A DNA stretch of 8,698 nucleotides, taken from positions 1 through 8,698 of the forward strand of contig JAKAAS010000051.1 in assembly GCA_021802225.1 (NCBI GenBank), written 5' to 3'. The position numbers and the translations under genes were made by a program. The stretch is from Bacillota bacterium (GTDB lineage Bacteria > Bacillota_E > Sulfobacillia > Sulfobacillales > Sulfobacillaceae). The notes beneath the pieces were generated by a model that ran no database searches, was not told the DNA's origin, and saw only the letters and a program-made list of their open reading frames with translations. Positions 1 through 5,906 of this stretch are shown in pieces. Numbering within the stretch: position 1 is the stretch's first letter; every line of letters starts with the position of its first letter.

Positions 1-75
1 CTGTGGAGTGCCCTCCCGTGGACGACCGGTCCATGGCCCTAAGAAGCGGTGGCATGATGAAGCAGGAAGACGGCG

Positions 76-105
76 ACAGATTTGGTCAGAAGTGGTCAGA
101 TTTGG
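76..105. repeat. three tandem 10-bp direct repeats
   Basis: Three consecutive 10-mers read ACAGATTTGG, TCAGAAGTGG and TCAGATTTGG. Units 1 and 3 differ at one base and unit 2 differs from unit 3 at two. The 10-bp period is about one helical turn, as in arrays of regulator half-sites. The array lies just past the stop of the minus-strand flippase. A minus-strand frame opening with ATG at 55 and running off the left edge could be the gene it serves, but only 18 codons are visible. Chance or a relic of slippage is also possible. Confidence 0.5.
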
Positions 106-126
106 ATAAGTCCATCAGAACGGTGT

Positions 127-1710
127 TCACGACAGGTTGCGGAAGACAGGCAGCAGCCGGACCTTCTGCGCTGCGGCAATCCAGCGGGCAGGCAAAATGC
201 GCCTGACCCGTTCATAATCGGAACGGCGGTAGAATCTGAACAGGCGCAGGGATAAAAAGAACAGTCCTGTGTACAGGAGGCCTAAAAGGCTGAGGACAAT
301 CAGGGTTCCTCCCCTCCCTGCGGGCAGGCGGGCCTGCTGGCTGATAGCGAAGGTCAGGCCGCCGCTGACGGACGCAGACAGGACAATGGGGCCAATCCAT
401 GACCACAGACCTTCACGCCAGGACAGCCGCAGGTAGCGGAGAATGCTCCACAGAAAGTACACGGAGCCAATAGCCGTGCCGATGGCCGTGCCCAGCAGAA
501 TGCCCACCAGTTTGAAGCGGGCGGCAAGGGCGAGGCTGATGGCCACTTTGATGGATGCGCTCATCACCGCATAGAAGGTTTCCTGGCGAGGCTTGGCTAT
601 GCCTTGCAAAATGGTGGTGCCGACGCGGGTGAGGTTATTCACCAAGACCGCAAGCGTTAATAGAATGAGCGCGGTATATTCTCCAGAATAATGGTGCTTC
701 AGCCACAGGTGAAATACGAACCGCTCGCTGCTTACGGCGAAGATCCCGATGAAGAAAGTTGCGGCGGCCAGGTACCGGCTGGCATCTTCATACGCGGCGC
801 GGATGCGCGACCCTTCATGGGACGCCTCCCAGGACGAGACGACGGGCAAGAATGCCCCCATGAACATCGAGGGAAACTGCCGCGCCATCTGGGCAACCTG
901 GTAGGCAATCTGAAACACCCCGGCAGTAGCCGTATTGACGTATATTCCGATGAGAATGCGGTCGGCTTCGTTCGTGATGCGTCCGGCGATCCGGGTAATC
1001 TGCAGCCAGCCGCCAAAGGCCAGCAGGGCCTTGGCGAGGGCCTTGGGAAAGGGCCACAGTCCCACAAACGGGAAAGTCCTGAGAGCCCGGTAGGCGGATA
1101 CAAAATAAATGAGGCTGGAGACAAGCCACGAGGCGTAGAGCGCAATGACGAAAGATTTCAGGCCCACATGCTCCAGCAGCAAAAGGATGAGCAGGCCGTA
1201 ATTCACCAGCTGCCCGATAATGCCGGTGACGGAGACCATTACGAGACGCTGGGAGGCCACGGCGAAAGCCCCCAGAGATGAAAATGCCTCCGCCACAAAG
1301 ACAAAACCGTAGATCCACCAAATCAGGGGCTTCATCACGGCCCAGTCCGTTCGGGAGACGTGGAACCAGACGGGGAGGTGACCCATCAGCAGAAAGATTA
1401 CGGGCGACAGCACCACCGCGAAGGCTCCATAGAACAGCACACTGAGAGTAATCACCTGCCGCATCTGCTGCGCATCCTGACGGGTCCGGGCCATGGCCAG
1501 CTGGGTCACAAAGGTGCTGCCCACTCCCAAATCCAGGACTGTCAGCATTTTCACCATGCCAAAGACGATGACCCAAATGCCGTACAGGGTCATGCCGATG
1601 GAACTGATGATGACAGGCAAAGCGGCGAACCCGATGAAGAGGGTGACCACGCGCGCTGCGGCCATCGCTGAGGAATTTTTAAACAGGCGGCGTGTAATCG
1701 GAGCGCTCAT
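127..1710 (-). CDS. polysaccharide/lipid-linked oligosaccharide flippase (Wzx-like, MOP superfamily)
   Basis: This is a polytopic inner-membrane protein of 527 aa, probably moving undecaprenyl-linked sugar repeat units across the membrane for surface polysaccharide. Hydrophobic segments cover nearly the whole chain in a 12-14 helix pattern, for example about 20-38, 41-58, 88-108, 128-150, 158-179, 185-205, 345-360, 400-425, 438-456 and 468-490. Family hallmarks are LDLGVGSTFV at 59-68 in the second helix and the NEADRILIGIYVN stretch at 247-259 that opens the C-terminal half. The tail after 491 is basic. Length is a little above the usual 420-500. I chose the ATG at 1710 because it puts about 16 residues before helix 1. 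An in-frame ATG at 1776 would add 22 residues unlike the family. Neither start has a good Shine-Dalgarno. No glycosyltransferase is visible nearby, so the polysaccharide is unknown. Lipid II flippase or a MATE drug exporter is less likely. Confidence 0.85.
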   Translation of the reverse strand: MSAPITRRLFKNSSAMAAARVVTLFIGFAALPVIISSIGMTLYGIWVIVFGMVKMLTVLDLGVGSTFVTQLAMARTRQDAQQMRQVITLSVLFYGAFAVVLSPVIFLLMGHLPVWFHVSRTDWAVMKPLIWWIYGFVFVAEAFSSLGAFAVASQRLVMVSVTGIIGQLVNYGLLILLLLEHVGLKSFVIALYASWLVSSLIYFVSAYRALRTFPFVGLWPFPKALAKALLAFGGWLQITRIAGRITNEADRILIGIYVNTATAGVFQIAYQVAQMARQFPSMFMGAFLPVVSSWEASHEGSRIRAAYEDASRYLAAATFFIGIFAVSSERFVFHLWLKHHYSGEYTALILLTLAVLVNNLTRVGTTILQGIAKPRQETFYAVMSASIKVAISLALAARFKLVGILLGTAIGTAIGSVYFLWSILRYLRLSWREGLWSWIGPIVLSASVSGGLTFAISQQARLPAGRGGTLIVLSLLGLLYTGLFFLSLRLFRFYRRSDYERVRRILPARWIAAAQKVRLLPVFRNLS

Positions 1711-1808
1711 GGGAGTGCCTGCCGGCTTGTTGCAGGGACGTCTGTCCGCCGTCTCATCATGGCGCCAGACACCCATGCCATTTTTTCATGCAATTGTCCA
1801 TAACCGAT

Positions 1809-1837
1809 AGCATAGGAAATAATGGCGAGATCTGCAA
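1809..1837 (-). promoter_or_regulatory. candidate sigma-70/sigma-A promoter for the flippase
   Basis: Read on the minus strand, TTGCAG (1837-1832) is followed after exactly 17 bp by TATGCT (1814-1809). Both boxes are imperfect matches to TTGACA and TATAAT. Transcription would start near 1802, giving a leader of roughly 90 nt to the ATG at 1710. The -35 box overlaps the left arm of the inverted repeat at 1834-1861. Confidence 0.3.
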
Positions 1838-1861
1838 TCCGCGAGCAGGCGGGCGGATTGC
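1834..1861. repeat. 9-bp perfect inverted repeat (operator or terminator stem)
   Basis: GCAATCCGC (1834-1842) and GCGGATTGC (1853-1861) are perfect reverse complements around a 10-nt loop. The repeat lies 20 bp past the minus-strand stop of the ATPase remnant, where it could have been that gene's terminator, but no T-run follows. It also overlaps the putative -35 box of the flippase, which would suit a repressor site. The sequence alone does not decide between the two. Confidence 0.5.
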
Positions 1862-1880
1862 TTCCGGCAACAAATGGCGG

Positions 1881-2039
1881 TTACTCTTCGGCGAACAGGG
1901 CGTGCAGCATGCCTTGGGGGTTGTCTAAAAAGCTGCGGGTGACAAAATAGGCGGCGGTGTCTTCGAGACGTACGGTCGAGACGGGATGGCGGTCGAAATC
2001 ATAGATGGCGGCGCCCGGATAGGAGAGAAGAATGGAGGA
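1881..2039 (-). pseudogene. C-terminal remnant of an AAA ATPase (COG3910-like predicted ATPase)
   Basis: 52 codons read without interruption to a TAA (1883-1881). The peptide contains ILLSYPGAAIYDF, then EDTAAYFVTRSFLDNP, and ends LFAEE. This matches what I recall of the end of the stand-alone P-loop ATPase family COG3910, where the region after the H-loop reads roughly THSPILLAYPGA, then a YEDTEHY-VTRSFL-type segment. Walker A, Walker B and about three quarters of the protein are missing. The homology stops near 2039-2042, where the amidohydrolase fragment begins on the same strand. There is no start codon or ribosome site, so it is a deletion relic. Family assignment is from memory of the motif pattern. 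Confidence 0.55.
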
Positions 2040-2310
2040 GTTAAGCCATTTTGGACCTCTGTAAATGCCTTAACTACCCCGGATAGAGTCTCGCCTGGGG
2101 AGAAAACAGCCCAGCGGTGCCGGTCTTGTCCAAATGGGTGTGCATATCTGCGAATCCTGGCAGGACCACGGCGTCCTATCCGTCAAATCCCATGGGCGCA
2201 ACTTCCCCGCAAGGGGCATCCTTCACCGTGGGCCGCAGGACGTTGGGTTCCTGCTGGCAGGGTTCCACTGCCGTAATCACCCCGTTGGCATTTGCCGCCG
2301 GAAATGCTGG
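2039..2310 (-). pseudogene. N-terminal fragment of an amidohydrolase (cytosine-deaminase-like), with stop and frameshift
   Basis: On the minus strand, codons 2148-2122 read DMHTHLDKT, preceded by VVLPGF. This is the metal-binding HxH signature of the amidohydrolase superfamily; the LDKT ending is typical of the cytosine deaminase/CodA group. Upstream in the same frame NGVITAVEP fits the preceding beta-strand domain, but an in-frame TAG (2178-2176) interrupts it. Downstream the homologous-looking text continues in another frame as SPGETLSGVV and then AFTEVQNGLT, so there is a frameshift within the T-rich run near 2108. The fragment ends at the ATPase remnant. The catalytic C-terminal barrel with the other metal ligands is absent, so it cannot be active. 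Confidence 0.6.
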
Positions 2311-2717
2311 GGTCAATTTCCGGCTCAGGTCCTGATTTCCGTGTCTCAACCCGCATTCCTACGCCATACAAGGAAGAGCGTACAGCATGCATACAATTCT
2401 CAAGTATACCATACCGACAACCCTGCGCCTTGAGGGTACGAATTGACCCATAGGCATATTTAATACAGAGGTCTGCAATGCAGTCCACCCCATAGTCGGC
2501 AACACTACAGTGTAAGAAGGCCACAAGTAGTGAATCTCTTCGGTCTGAAGGGCAACATAGCGGAGGACTTGAATCTTATGGCGAGTATCATTAGCACAGA
2601 TGATGTCCTGTGGATCCACAGGTTCTATTTACGAGGGCATTGTTGGGATTCCCCTTTCGGACACATGCCTTTATAATTTTTGTTGGGCTATCTGGCCGAT
2701 TAGGGCACCTATGCTCT
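2311..2717. other. stretch with no recognisable gene
   Basis: No frame gives a family I recognise. The longest open stretch is on the minus strand (2619-2359, 86 codons from ATG). It is rich in Met, Tyr and Val, shows no motif, and lacks a convincing ribosome site. The surroundings are gene wreckage, so this is probably more of the same. It contains a perfect 16-bp palindrome (2607-2622). A TATAAT hexamer at 2672-2677 has no matching -35 box. Confidence 0.4.
2607..2622. repeat. perfect 16-bp palindrome
   Basis: CCTGTGGATCCACAGG is its own reverse complement over all 16 bases. It could be a dimeric regulator site, or a hairpin stem only if the centre opens into a loop. No gene start lies close by on either strand, so the target is unknown. 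Confidence 0.5.
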
Positions 2718-2948
2718 TCACCGACTACATTTGACGAATAATGAAGCGGATTTGAACATCTGAAATTTGAGTGTTAAGAGACTATCCAATTTTGCTTGGT
2801 GTTGGTCGGTGGCATGTTCCCAGCAGTCATTTACCGCCTTTTTTAGTGGAGCGAGTGTCTCGTAGTACCGTCCGTGCAAACACTCGGCTTTGACAAATTT
2901 CCATAAGCGTTCGATAATTCCATCCCGGCTCGCGGTTCCTTTTCGCAC
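2718..2948 (-). pseudogene. C-terminal remnant of an IS630-family DDE transposase
   Basis: The 76-codon minus-strand frame contains IIERLWKFVKAECL, RYYETLAPLKKAV and LDSLLTLKFQMF. These match the end of IS630 transposases, where the typical text is SPNLNLIERLWKF, then a YYE-containing helix, then a LLTLNFQ-type C-terminus. The Glu of IIERLW is the third acidic residue of the DDE catalytic triad; the two Asp residues lie in the missing part. The same frame continues toward higher coordinates to about 3125, with stops near 2964 and 3060 and faint similarity such as RFNIDAPTG. This suggests an older, longer copy now broken. No terminal inverted repeats were found, so the element is dead and its ends are undefined. 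The ATG at 2948 is not a real start. Confidence 0.75.
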
Positions 2949-3163
2949 TTTGATGTTGCATTCTCAGGCGACCAGCCCTGATCCCTGGATTTGGGAAAAA
3001 GCCATTGACAGTACAAGAATGGGATCATTTTGTCCAGTAGGGGCGTCTATATTGAAGCGTTATTCGCGGGGAGTATACTCCTGTGGCTTGGTACAATACG
3101 GCAGAGTTTTTTTCTGCTCAGTAGACCCACAATTCCGGTCACAGGCTGGGTAATTTCCTTCTA

Positions 3164-3179
3164 AACATTGCAACATTGC
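3164..3179. repeat. tandem 8-bp direct repeat
   Basis: AACATTGC occurs twice back to back, and the sequence continues with AA, so the period holds for 18 bases. It lies in AT-rich DNA between two gene remnants. It may be a slippage product or a target-site scar. Confidence 0.45.
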
Positions 3180-3340
3180 AATTATATGTTATGTTTAAAC
3201 CGTAGTATTTACACAAGAAGATTTGTCATGTGTCGCCCCGGACTGCACAAACGGAATGAACAAGGAATGGGCACCGTGTAAGTTAGGTTACAGATCCGTC
3301 ACCTTTTACAAACTATGATGATAGCAAGCGGCGATTATGA

Positions 3341-3409
3341 TAAAATTGCATCCGCCCACCCCCATGGGGTGTGATTTCCAACGGTGGGGAAATATTCATG
3401 GACGGATGC
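3341..3409 (-). terminator. terminator-like stem-loop cluster of the decayed minus-strand gene
   Basis: On the minus strand, right after the TAA at 3414-3412, GCATCCG (3409-3403) pairs with CGGATGC (3354-3348). CCCACC/GGTGGG (3388-3383 with 3360-3355) extends the stem past a bulge. The transcript then reads AATTTTATC, a short U-rich tail. Two inner hairpins are alternatives: CACCCC-CAT-GGGGTG (3357-3371) and ATTTCC/GGAAAT (3374-3379 with 3388-3393). Position and tail fit an intrinsic terminator of the gene whose remnant ends at 3412. A small structured RNA is the less likely alternative. Confidence 0.45.
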
Positions 3410-3411
3410 TT

Positions 3412-3590
3412 TTAGAGCTCTCTTCTCAGGGCTTTGACGAGGCCGAATACACTCCGGGATTTCGTATCGTGCGGACTGAGGAATGAAAGAGTCACACGGC
3501 ACATAACCAACCAGACAGCGTCTGTGGGACGTTTCGCGATGCCGATGCACTTGCCTCCAGTCTCCGTATGGAACCGTAAGCATCATCGGT
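3412..3590 (-). pseudogene. C-terminal remnant of a formylglycine-generating-enzyme (FGE/SUMF1) domain protein
   Basis: The minus strand reads DSFIPQSARYEI in one frame. After a frameshift it reads FGLVKALRREL in another, ending at a TAA (3414-3412). Joined, this resembles the conserved end of FGE-sulfatase domains, where an R-D-x(2)-x-P-x-x-R segment is followed by IGFRLVKAL and the stop. A Trp-containing segment farther upstream (near 3560) may be the damaged RGGSW region. About 200 or more N-terminal residues are missing, and the plus-strand TVP38 gene begins where they should lie. The terminator-like hairpin just downstream supports a former gene end. Family identity is a pattern judgement. 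Confidence 0.42.
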
Positions 3591-3617
3591 CAACTGGCAG
3601 AGAGCAGCGGAGATGAT

Positions 3618-3625
3618 GAGAGGGG
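3618..3625 (+). promoter_or_regulatory. ribosome binding site pointing to a rare start near 3635
   Basis: GAGAGGGG ends 9 nt before an in-frame ATC at 3635. If this site drives the TVP38 gene, translation starts at a rare AUC codon and adds 18 residues that complete the first membrane helix. The ATG pair at 3613/3616 is in another frame and stops after nine codons. Confidence 0.35.
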
Positions 3626-3688
3626 ACCAGATCTATCAGTAAGCGAAGCCTTACTCGTTGGATTATTGCCGGAACACTGGTAGCTTTA

Positions 3689-4342
3689 GTGCTGCTGGTG
3701 CTGCTGACTCCTTCGCTGCGCTCTAGTGTGGCTCCGGTGTTCCGGATAGAAACGATACGGCGCGTTCGCGAAGCGGTCCGGTCTCTTGGGGCGTGGGGTC
3801 CGGTTCTTGTCATAGCCTTGATGATTTTGCATAGCGTCACTTTTGTTCCGGCGGAGGTCATCACCATCAGCAGTGTGCTGATTTTCGGACCGGTTTGGGG
3901 TGTGGTCTATGCGTGGCTCGGAGCCATGATAGGTGCGTCGCTTTCCTACTTTTTGGCTAAGATATGGGGCCAACCGATCGTGCAGCGATTTCTGCCGAAA
4001 CCGTTACAGGGACGGTTTGAGAACTTCTTTGAACGGGAGGGAGTCGGCGGCGTTTTTATCTTGCGATTGATTCCGTTGATTTCCTTTAATGCTCTGAATT
4101 ACGCGTTGGGGGTAACTCCCATGACGTTTAGACAATTTCTCTGGACGACGGGGCTGGGGATATTGCCCATGGAAATTATTATCGCGGTTCTGTATCAGAG
4201 TGCCTTCGGAGAAAAGGATGCGGTTGTGGGCCTTACCGCTACGGGCTTGGTTCTATTGGCGGGCCTTGTCTTGCGAGCGAAAATGCGGAAGAAATACCGC
4301 AGATTGTCTGGAGAAAAACTGGACGGTGATAATATTGAATAA
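3689..4342 (+). CDS. TVP38/TMEM64 (VTT domain, DedA-like) membrane protein
   Basis: At least 217 aa, an integral membrane protein of the SNARE-associated/VTT family. Its DedA relatives support membrane homeostasis and undecaprenyl-phosphate or phospholipid translocation; the exact substrate here is unknown. Numbered from the GTG at 3689, the VTT core is about 48-175. It includes FVPAEVITI at 52-60, FGP at 66-68, the glycine-rich GAMIGASLSYFLA at 78-90, and the RLIPLISFNALNYALGV stretch at 126-142 followed by an F-x(5)-TGLGILP helix. A basic tail follows 196. The GTG at 3689 is only the first conventional start. The frame is open back to 3620 and the preceding codons encode a basic patch (SKRSLTR) and hydrophobic WIIAGTLVALV, a proper first helix. 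No ATG, GTG or TTG lies there, although GAGAGGGG (3618-3625) is a good ribosome site for a start near 3635. The dehalogenase follows after about 230 bp. Confidence 0.85.
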   Translation: MLLVLLTPSLRSSVAPVFRIETIRRVREAVRSLGAWGPVLVIALMILHSVTFVPAEVITISSVLIFGPVWGVVYAWLGAMIGASLSYFLAKIWGQPIVQRFLPKPLQGRFENFFEREGVGGVFILRLIPLISFNALNYALGVTPMTFRQFLWTTGLGILPMEIIIAVLYQSAFGEKDAVVGLTATGLVLLAGLVLRAKMRKKYRRLSGEKLDGDNIE

Positions 4343-4462
4343 CGTGGAGGGCTTAAGCCAGGACGATCAGAAACGGCTCAGTATTGAGGCGGCCTGTGGC
4401 GAGTGGCCCAGTACACTACGGAAGTGGCGCCTATCCGGTGGATGTGAGCCGGGGATTGTGGC

Positions 4463-4492
4463 GATGCCTTGAGGCATCCTAAATCCTAAATC
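4463..4492. repeat. 6-bp stem hairpin followed by a 7-bp tandem repeat
   Basis: GATGCC-TTGA-GGCATC (4463-4478) forms a perfect stem with a 4-nt loop. It is followed by CTAAATC twice (4479-4485, 4486-4492). It lies between the TVP38 gene and the dehalogenase. No T-run follows, so it is a poor intrinsic terminator. The rest of the gap (4343-4462) holds only a short open frame with no recognisable motif. Confidence 0.45.
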
Positions 4493-4536
4493 ATGGGACT
4501 TTGTTATTAAGCTATGGCGGGGTAAAGGCTGCTGTT

Positions 4537-4555
4537 GGGACACTCAATGTGTCCC
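4537..4555. promoter_or_regulatory. perfect 7-bp inverted repeat just before the dehalogenase ribosome site
   Basis: GGGACAC (4537-4543) and GTGTCCC (4549-4555) flank a 5-nt spacer, and the arm ends 8 nt before the GGAGG at 4564-4568. A stem here in the mRNA, or a dimeric repressor on the DNA, could control the dehalogenase. No T-run follows, so it is not a standard terminator. Confidence 0.5.
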
Positions 4556-4575
4556 CTGCGCGGGGAGGGATTGCG

Positions 4576-5238
4576 GTGATTGAGGCTGTTATATTCGATG
4601 CCTACGGCACTTTATTTGATGTGCATTCCGTGGTGTCAGTTGCTGATAAGGCTTTTCCGGGATACGGACACAAGATTAGTCAGATTTGGCGTCAAAAACA
4701 GTTAGAGTATACATGGTTGCGGTCGTTGATGCATCGATATGCGGATTTTGAGTCCGTAAATCGCGAGGCGCTGGGGTACACTTTGAACCACTTGAAGTTG
4801 GACGGACACAGTGATACCATTCACGCCTTGTTGAACGCTTATCATCAACTGGAACCTTATCCTGAAGTAACCCAAGCACTAGAAAGACTCAGTCCCCGGA
4901 CCTTAGCTATTTTATCCAACGGCACTCTCAATATGATCGAGACTGCCACACGGCATGCTGGGATGACGCCTTATTTCAAGCACATTCTCAGCGTGGATTC
5001 GCTGCAAACATACAAGCCTGATCCGCAAGTGTATCAATATGCGGTGTCGACCCTACGTGTCCCCAGAGAACGCCTGCTTTTTGTCTCATCCAATGGTTGG
5101 GATGCGGCAGGAGCTAAGTCCTTTGGATTTATAGTGGGATGGATCAATCGCCAGAATCAGACGCCTGAGGCACTTGGGGTGCGTCCTGACTTTGAGGCGG
5201 CGGATTTAACGGCTCTTGTCGACACGTTTTCTCTTTGA
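4576..5238 (+). CDS. (S)-2-haloacid dehalogenase (HAD superfamily, type II)
   Basis: 220 aa, the usual length. It would hydrolyse L-2-haloalkanoates such as chloroacetate to 2-hydroxy acids with inversion, in the cytoplasm. The start is the GTG at 4576, preceded after 7 nt by GGAGG. A longer frame from TTG at 4501 adds 25 residues with no family match. From this start, the residues known from Pseudomonas L-DEX are all present: nucleophile D8 in FDAYGTLFDVHSV, T12, halide-binding R39 in WRQKQLEYTWLRSLM, S114-N115 in LSNGTLN, K147 and Y153 in YKPDPQVY, and S171, N173 and D176 in VSSNGWDAAGAKSFGF. Offsets to L-DEX numbering are constant (2 before the cap, 4 after). The gene looks AT-richer than the flippase and permease, which may reflect transfer. 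A dehalogenase role is more likely than generic phosphatase, since those residues separate the two. No haloacid transporter or regulator is adjacent. Confidence 0.92.
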   Translation: MIEAVIFDAYGTLFDVHSVVSVADKAFPGYGHKISQIWRQKQLEYTWLRSLMHRYADFESVNREALGYTLNHLKLDGHSDTIHALLNAYHQLEPYPEVTQALERLSPRTLAILSNGTLNMIETATRHAGMTPYFKHILSVDSLQTYKPDPQVYQYAVSTLRVPRERLLFVSSNGWDAAGAKSFGFIVGWINRQNQTPEALGVRPDFEAADLTALVDTFSL

Positions 5239-5906
5239 CGGCGACGTCTATGTGCGGTCGATGATAAACCGAACAATCGTCCGCAAGTCTAAAATACGTA
5301 ACGCAAAGCGTTAAAACCAAACGTCAGTTAGAACGGGTCTGATTATTATCTAAGGACTCACAGGCTTGCTGGGACAGGAGTGCAATGGAGTAGGTAAAAG
5401 AGGCTGGCTCTATAGGGATTGATAAACGCCAAGGAGAGTTATCCAAAGGCTGAAGCATGTGGGTTTCAGGGATCGTGTGGCGAGTATTTTCAACTTTGCC
5501 ACTTAAGAACACACCCAGAACGTCTCTTTGCCCGAATTCGCTCCTTAAGGCGACTTTCCCAAAACCCTGTCTCGGCATTGGCATGCTGCTCTGTTATCAG
5601 CACAGGTGAATGCCGCTTAACAATGTCAGGCGGCGTGCCGTAATCTTGTGGTCCGGCACTTGGGGCCCGCTGGGACACAAGAGACGAAAAACACCTGTAC
5701 CTAGAGATTTTGTGAGTGCTTGGCATCAAGACGGTGAGAGGGATTTTTTCTGGGATCGGTCCACTGGTGGAAGGGTGGGGGAGTGAGTGCGGTGTTCAGC
5801 AGCGGGGCACGAGAATCTTGAATTTATGTGGGCACTTCATCGGGGCTCGGCCAACTCTGGTTAAGGAGTAAACCGTCACATACGCGAAGCGGAAAGGAAG
5901 AAAACC
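5239..5906. other. 668-bp gap: no intact gene, possible decayed minus-strand frame
   Basis: No tRNA, riboswitch or plus-strand gene is recognisable. On the minus strand, a frame from 5729 can be joined by a one-base shift near 5560 to a second frame that stops at 5324, giving roughly 130 residues of ordinary protein-like composition. I recognise no family. A short TAACGC-AAA-GCGTTA stem sits at 5299-5313, just past that minus-strand stop. The last 200 bases are G-rich on the plus strand and should carry the promoter and leader of the downstream operon, but I see no convincing -35/-10 pair. Confidence 0.4.

Larger units (their letters stand above)
3126..3411. other. non-coding stretch between remnants
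   Basis: No coding sequence is recognisable. The segment is AT-richer than its flanks around 3160-3220 and holds a tandem 8-bp repeat (AACATTGC twice, 3164-3179), followed by a hairpin cluster at 3348-3409 described separately. Confidence 0.4.

Noticed and set aside
691..1281. Long plus-strand open frame of 196 codons
   Set aside because: It lies opposite the well-supported flippase, is highly polar without motifs, and its openness follows from the codon bias of the minus-strand gene.
3341..3409. Possible TnpB/IS605 guide RNA or transposon end hairpin
   Set aside because: There is no TnpA or TnpB coding sequence nearby, and the stem directly behind a gene remnant's stop codon with a U-rich tail is better explained as a terminator.
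4200..4472. 90-codon plus-strand frame across the end of the TVP38 gene
   Set aside because: Its first half is the TVP38 sequence in another frame. The last 43 codons lack a ribosome site and any recognisable motif.
5700..5906. T-box or other riboswitch leader before the NnrE-like gene
   Set aside because: The G-rich stretch lacks the T-box core, specifier loop or any terminator with a T-run. I could not match it to another known class.
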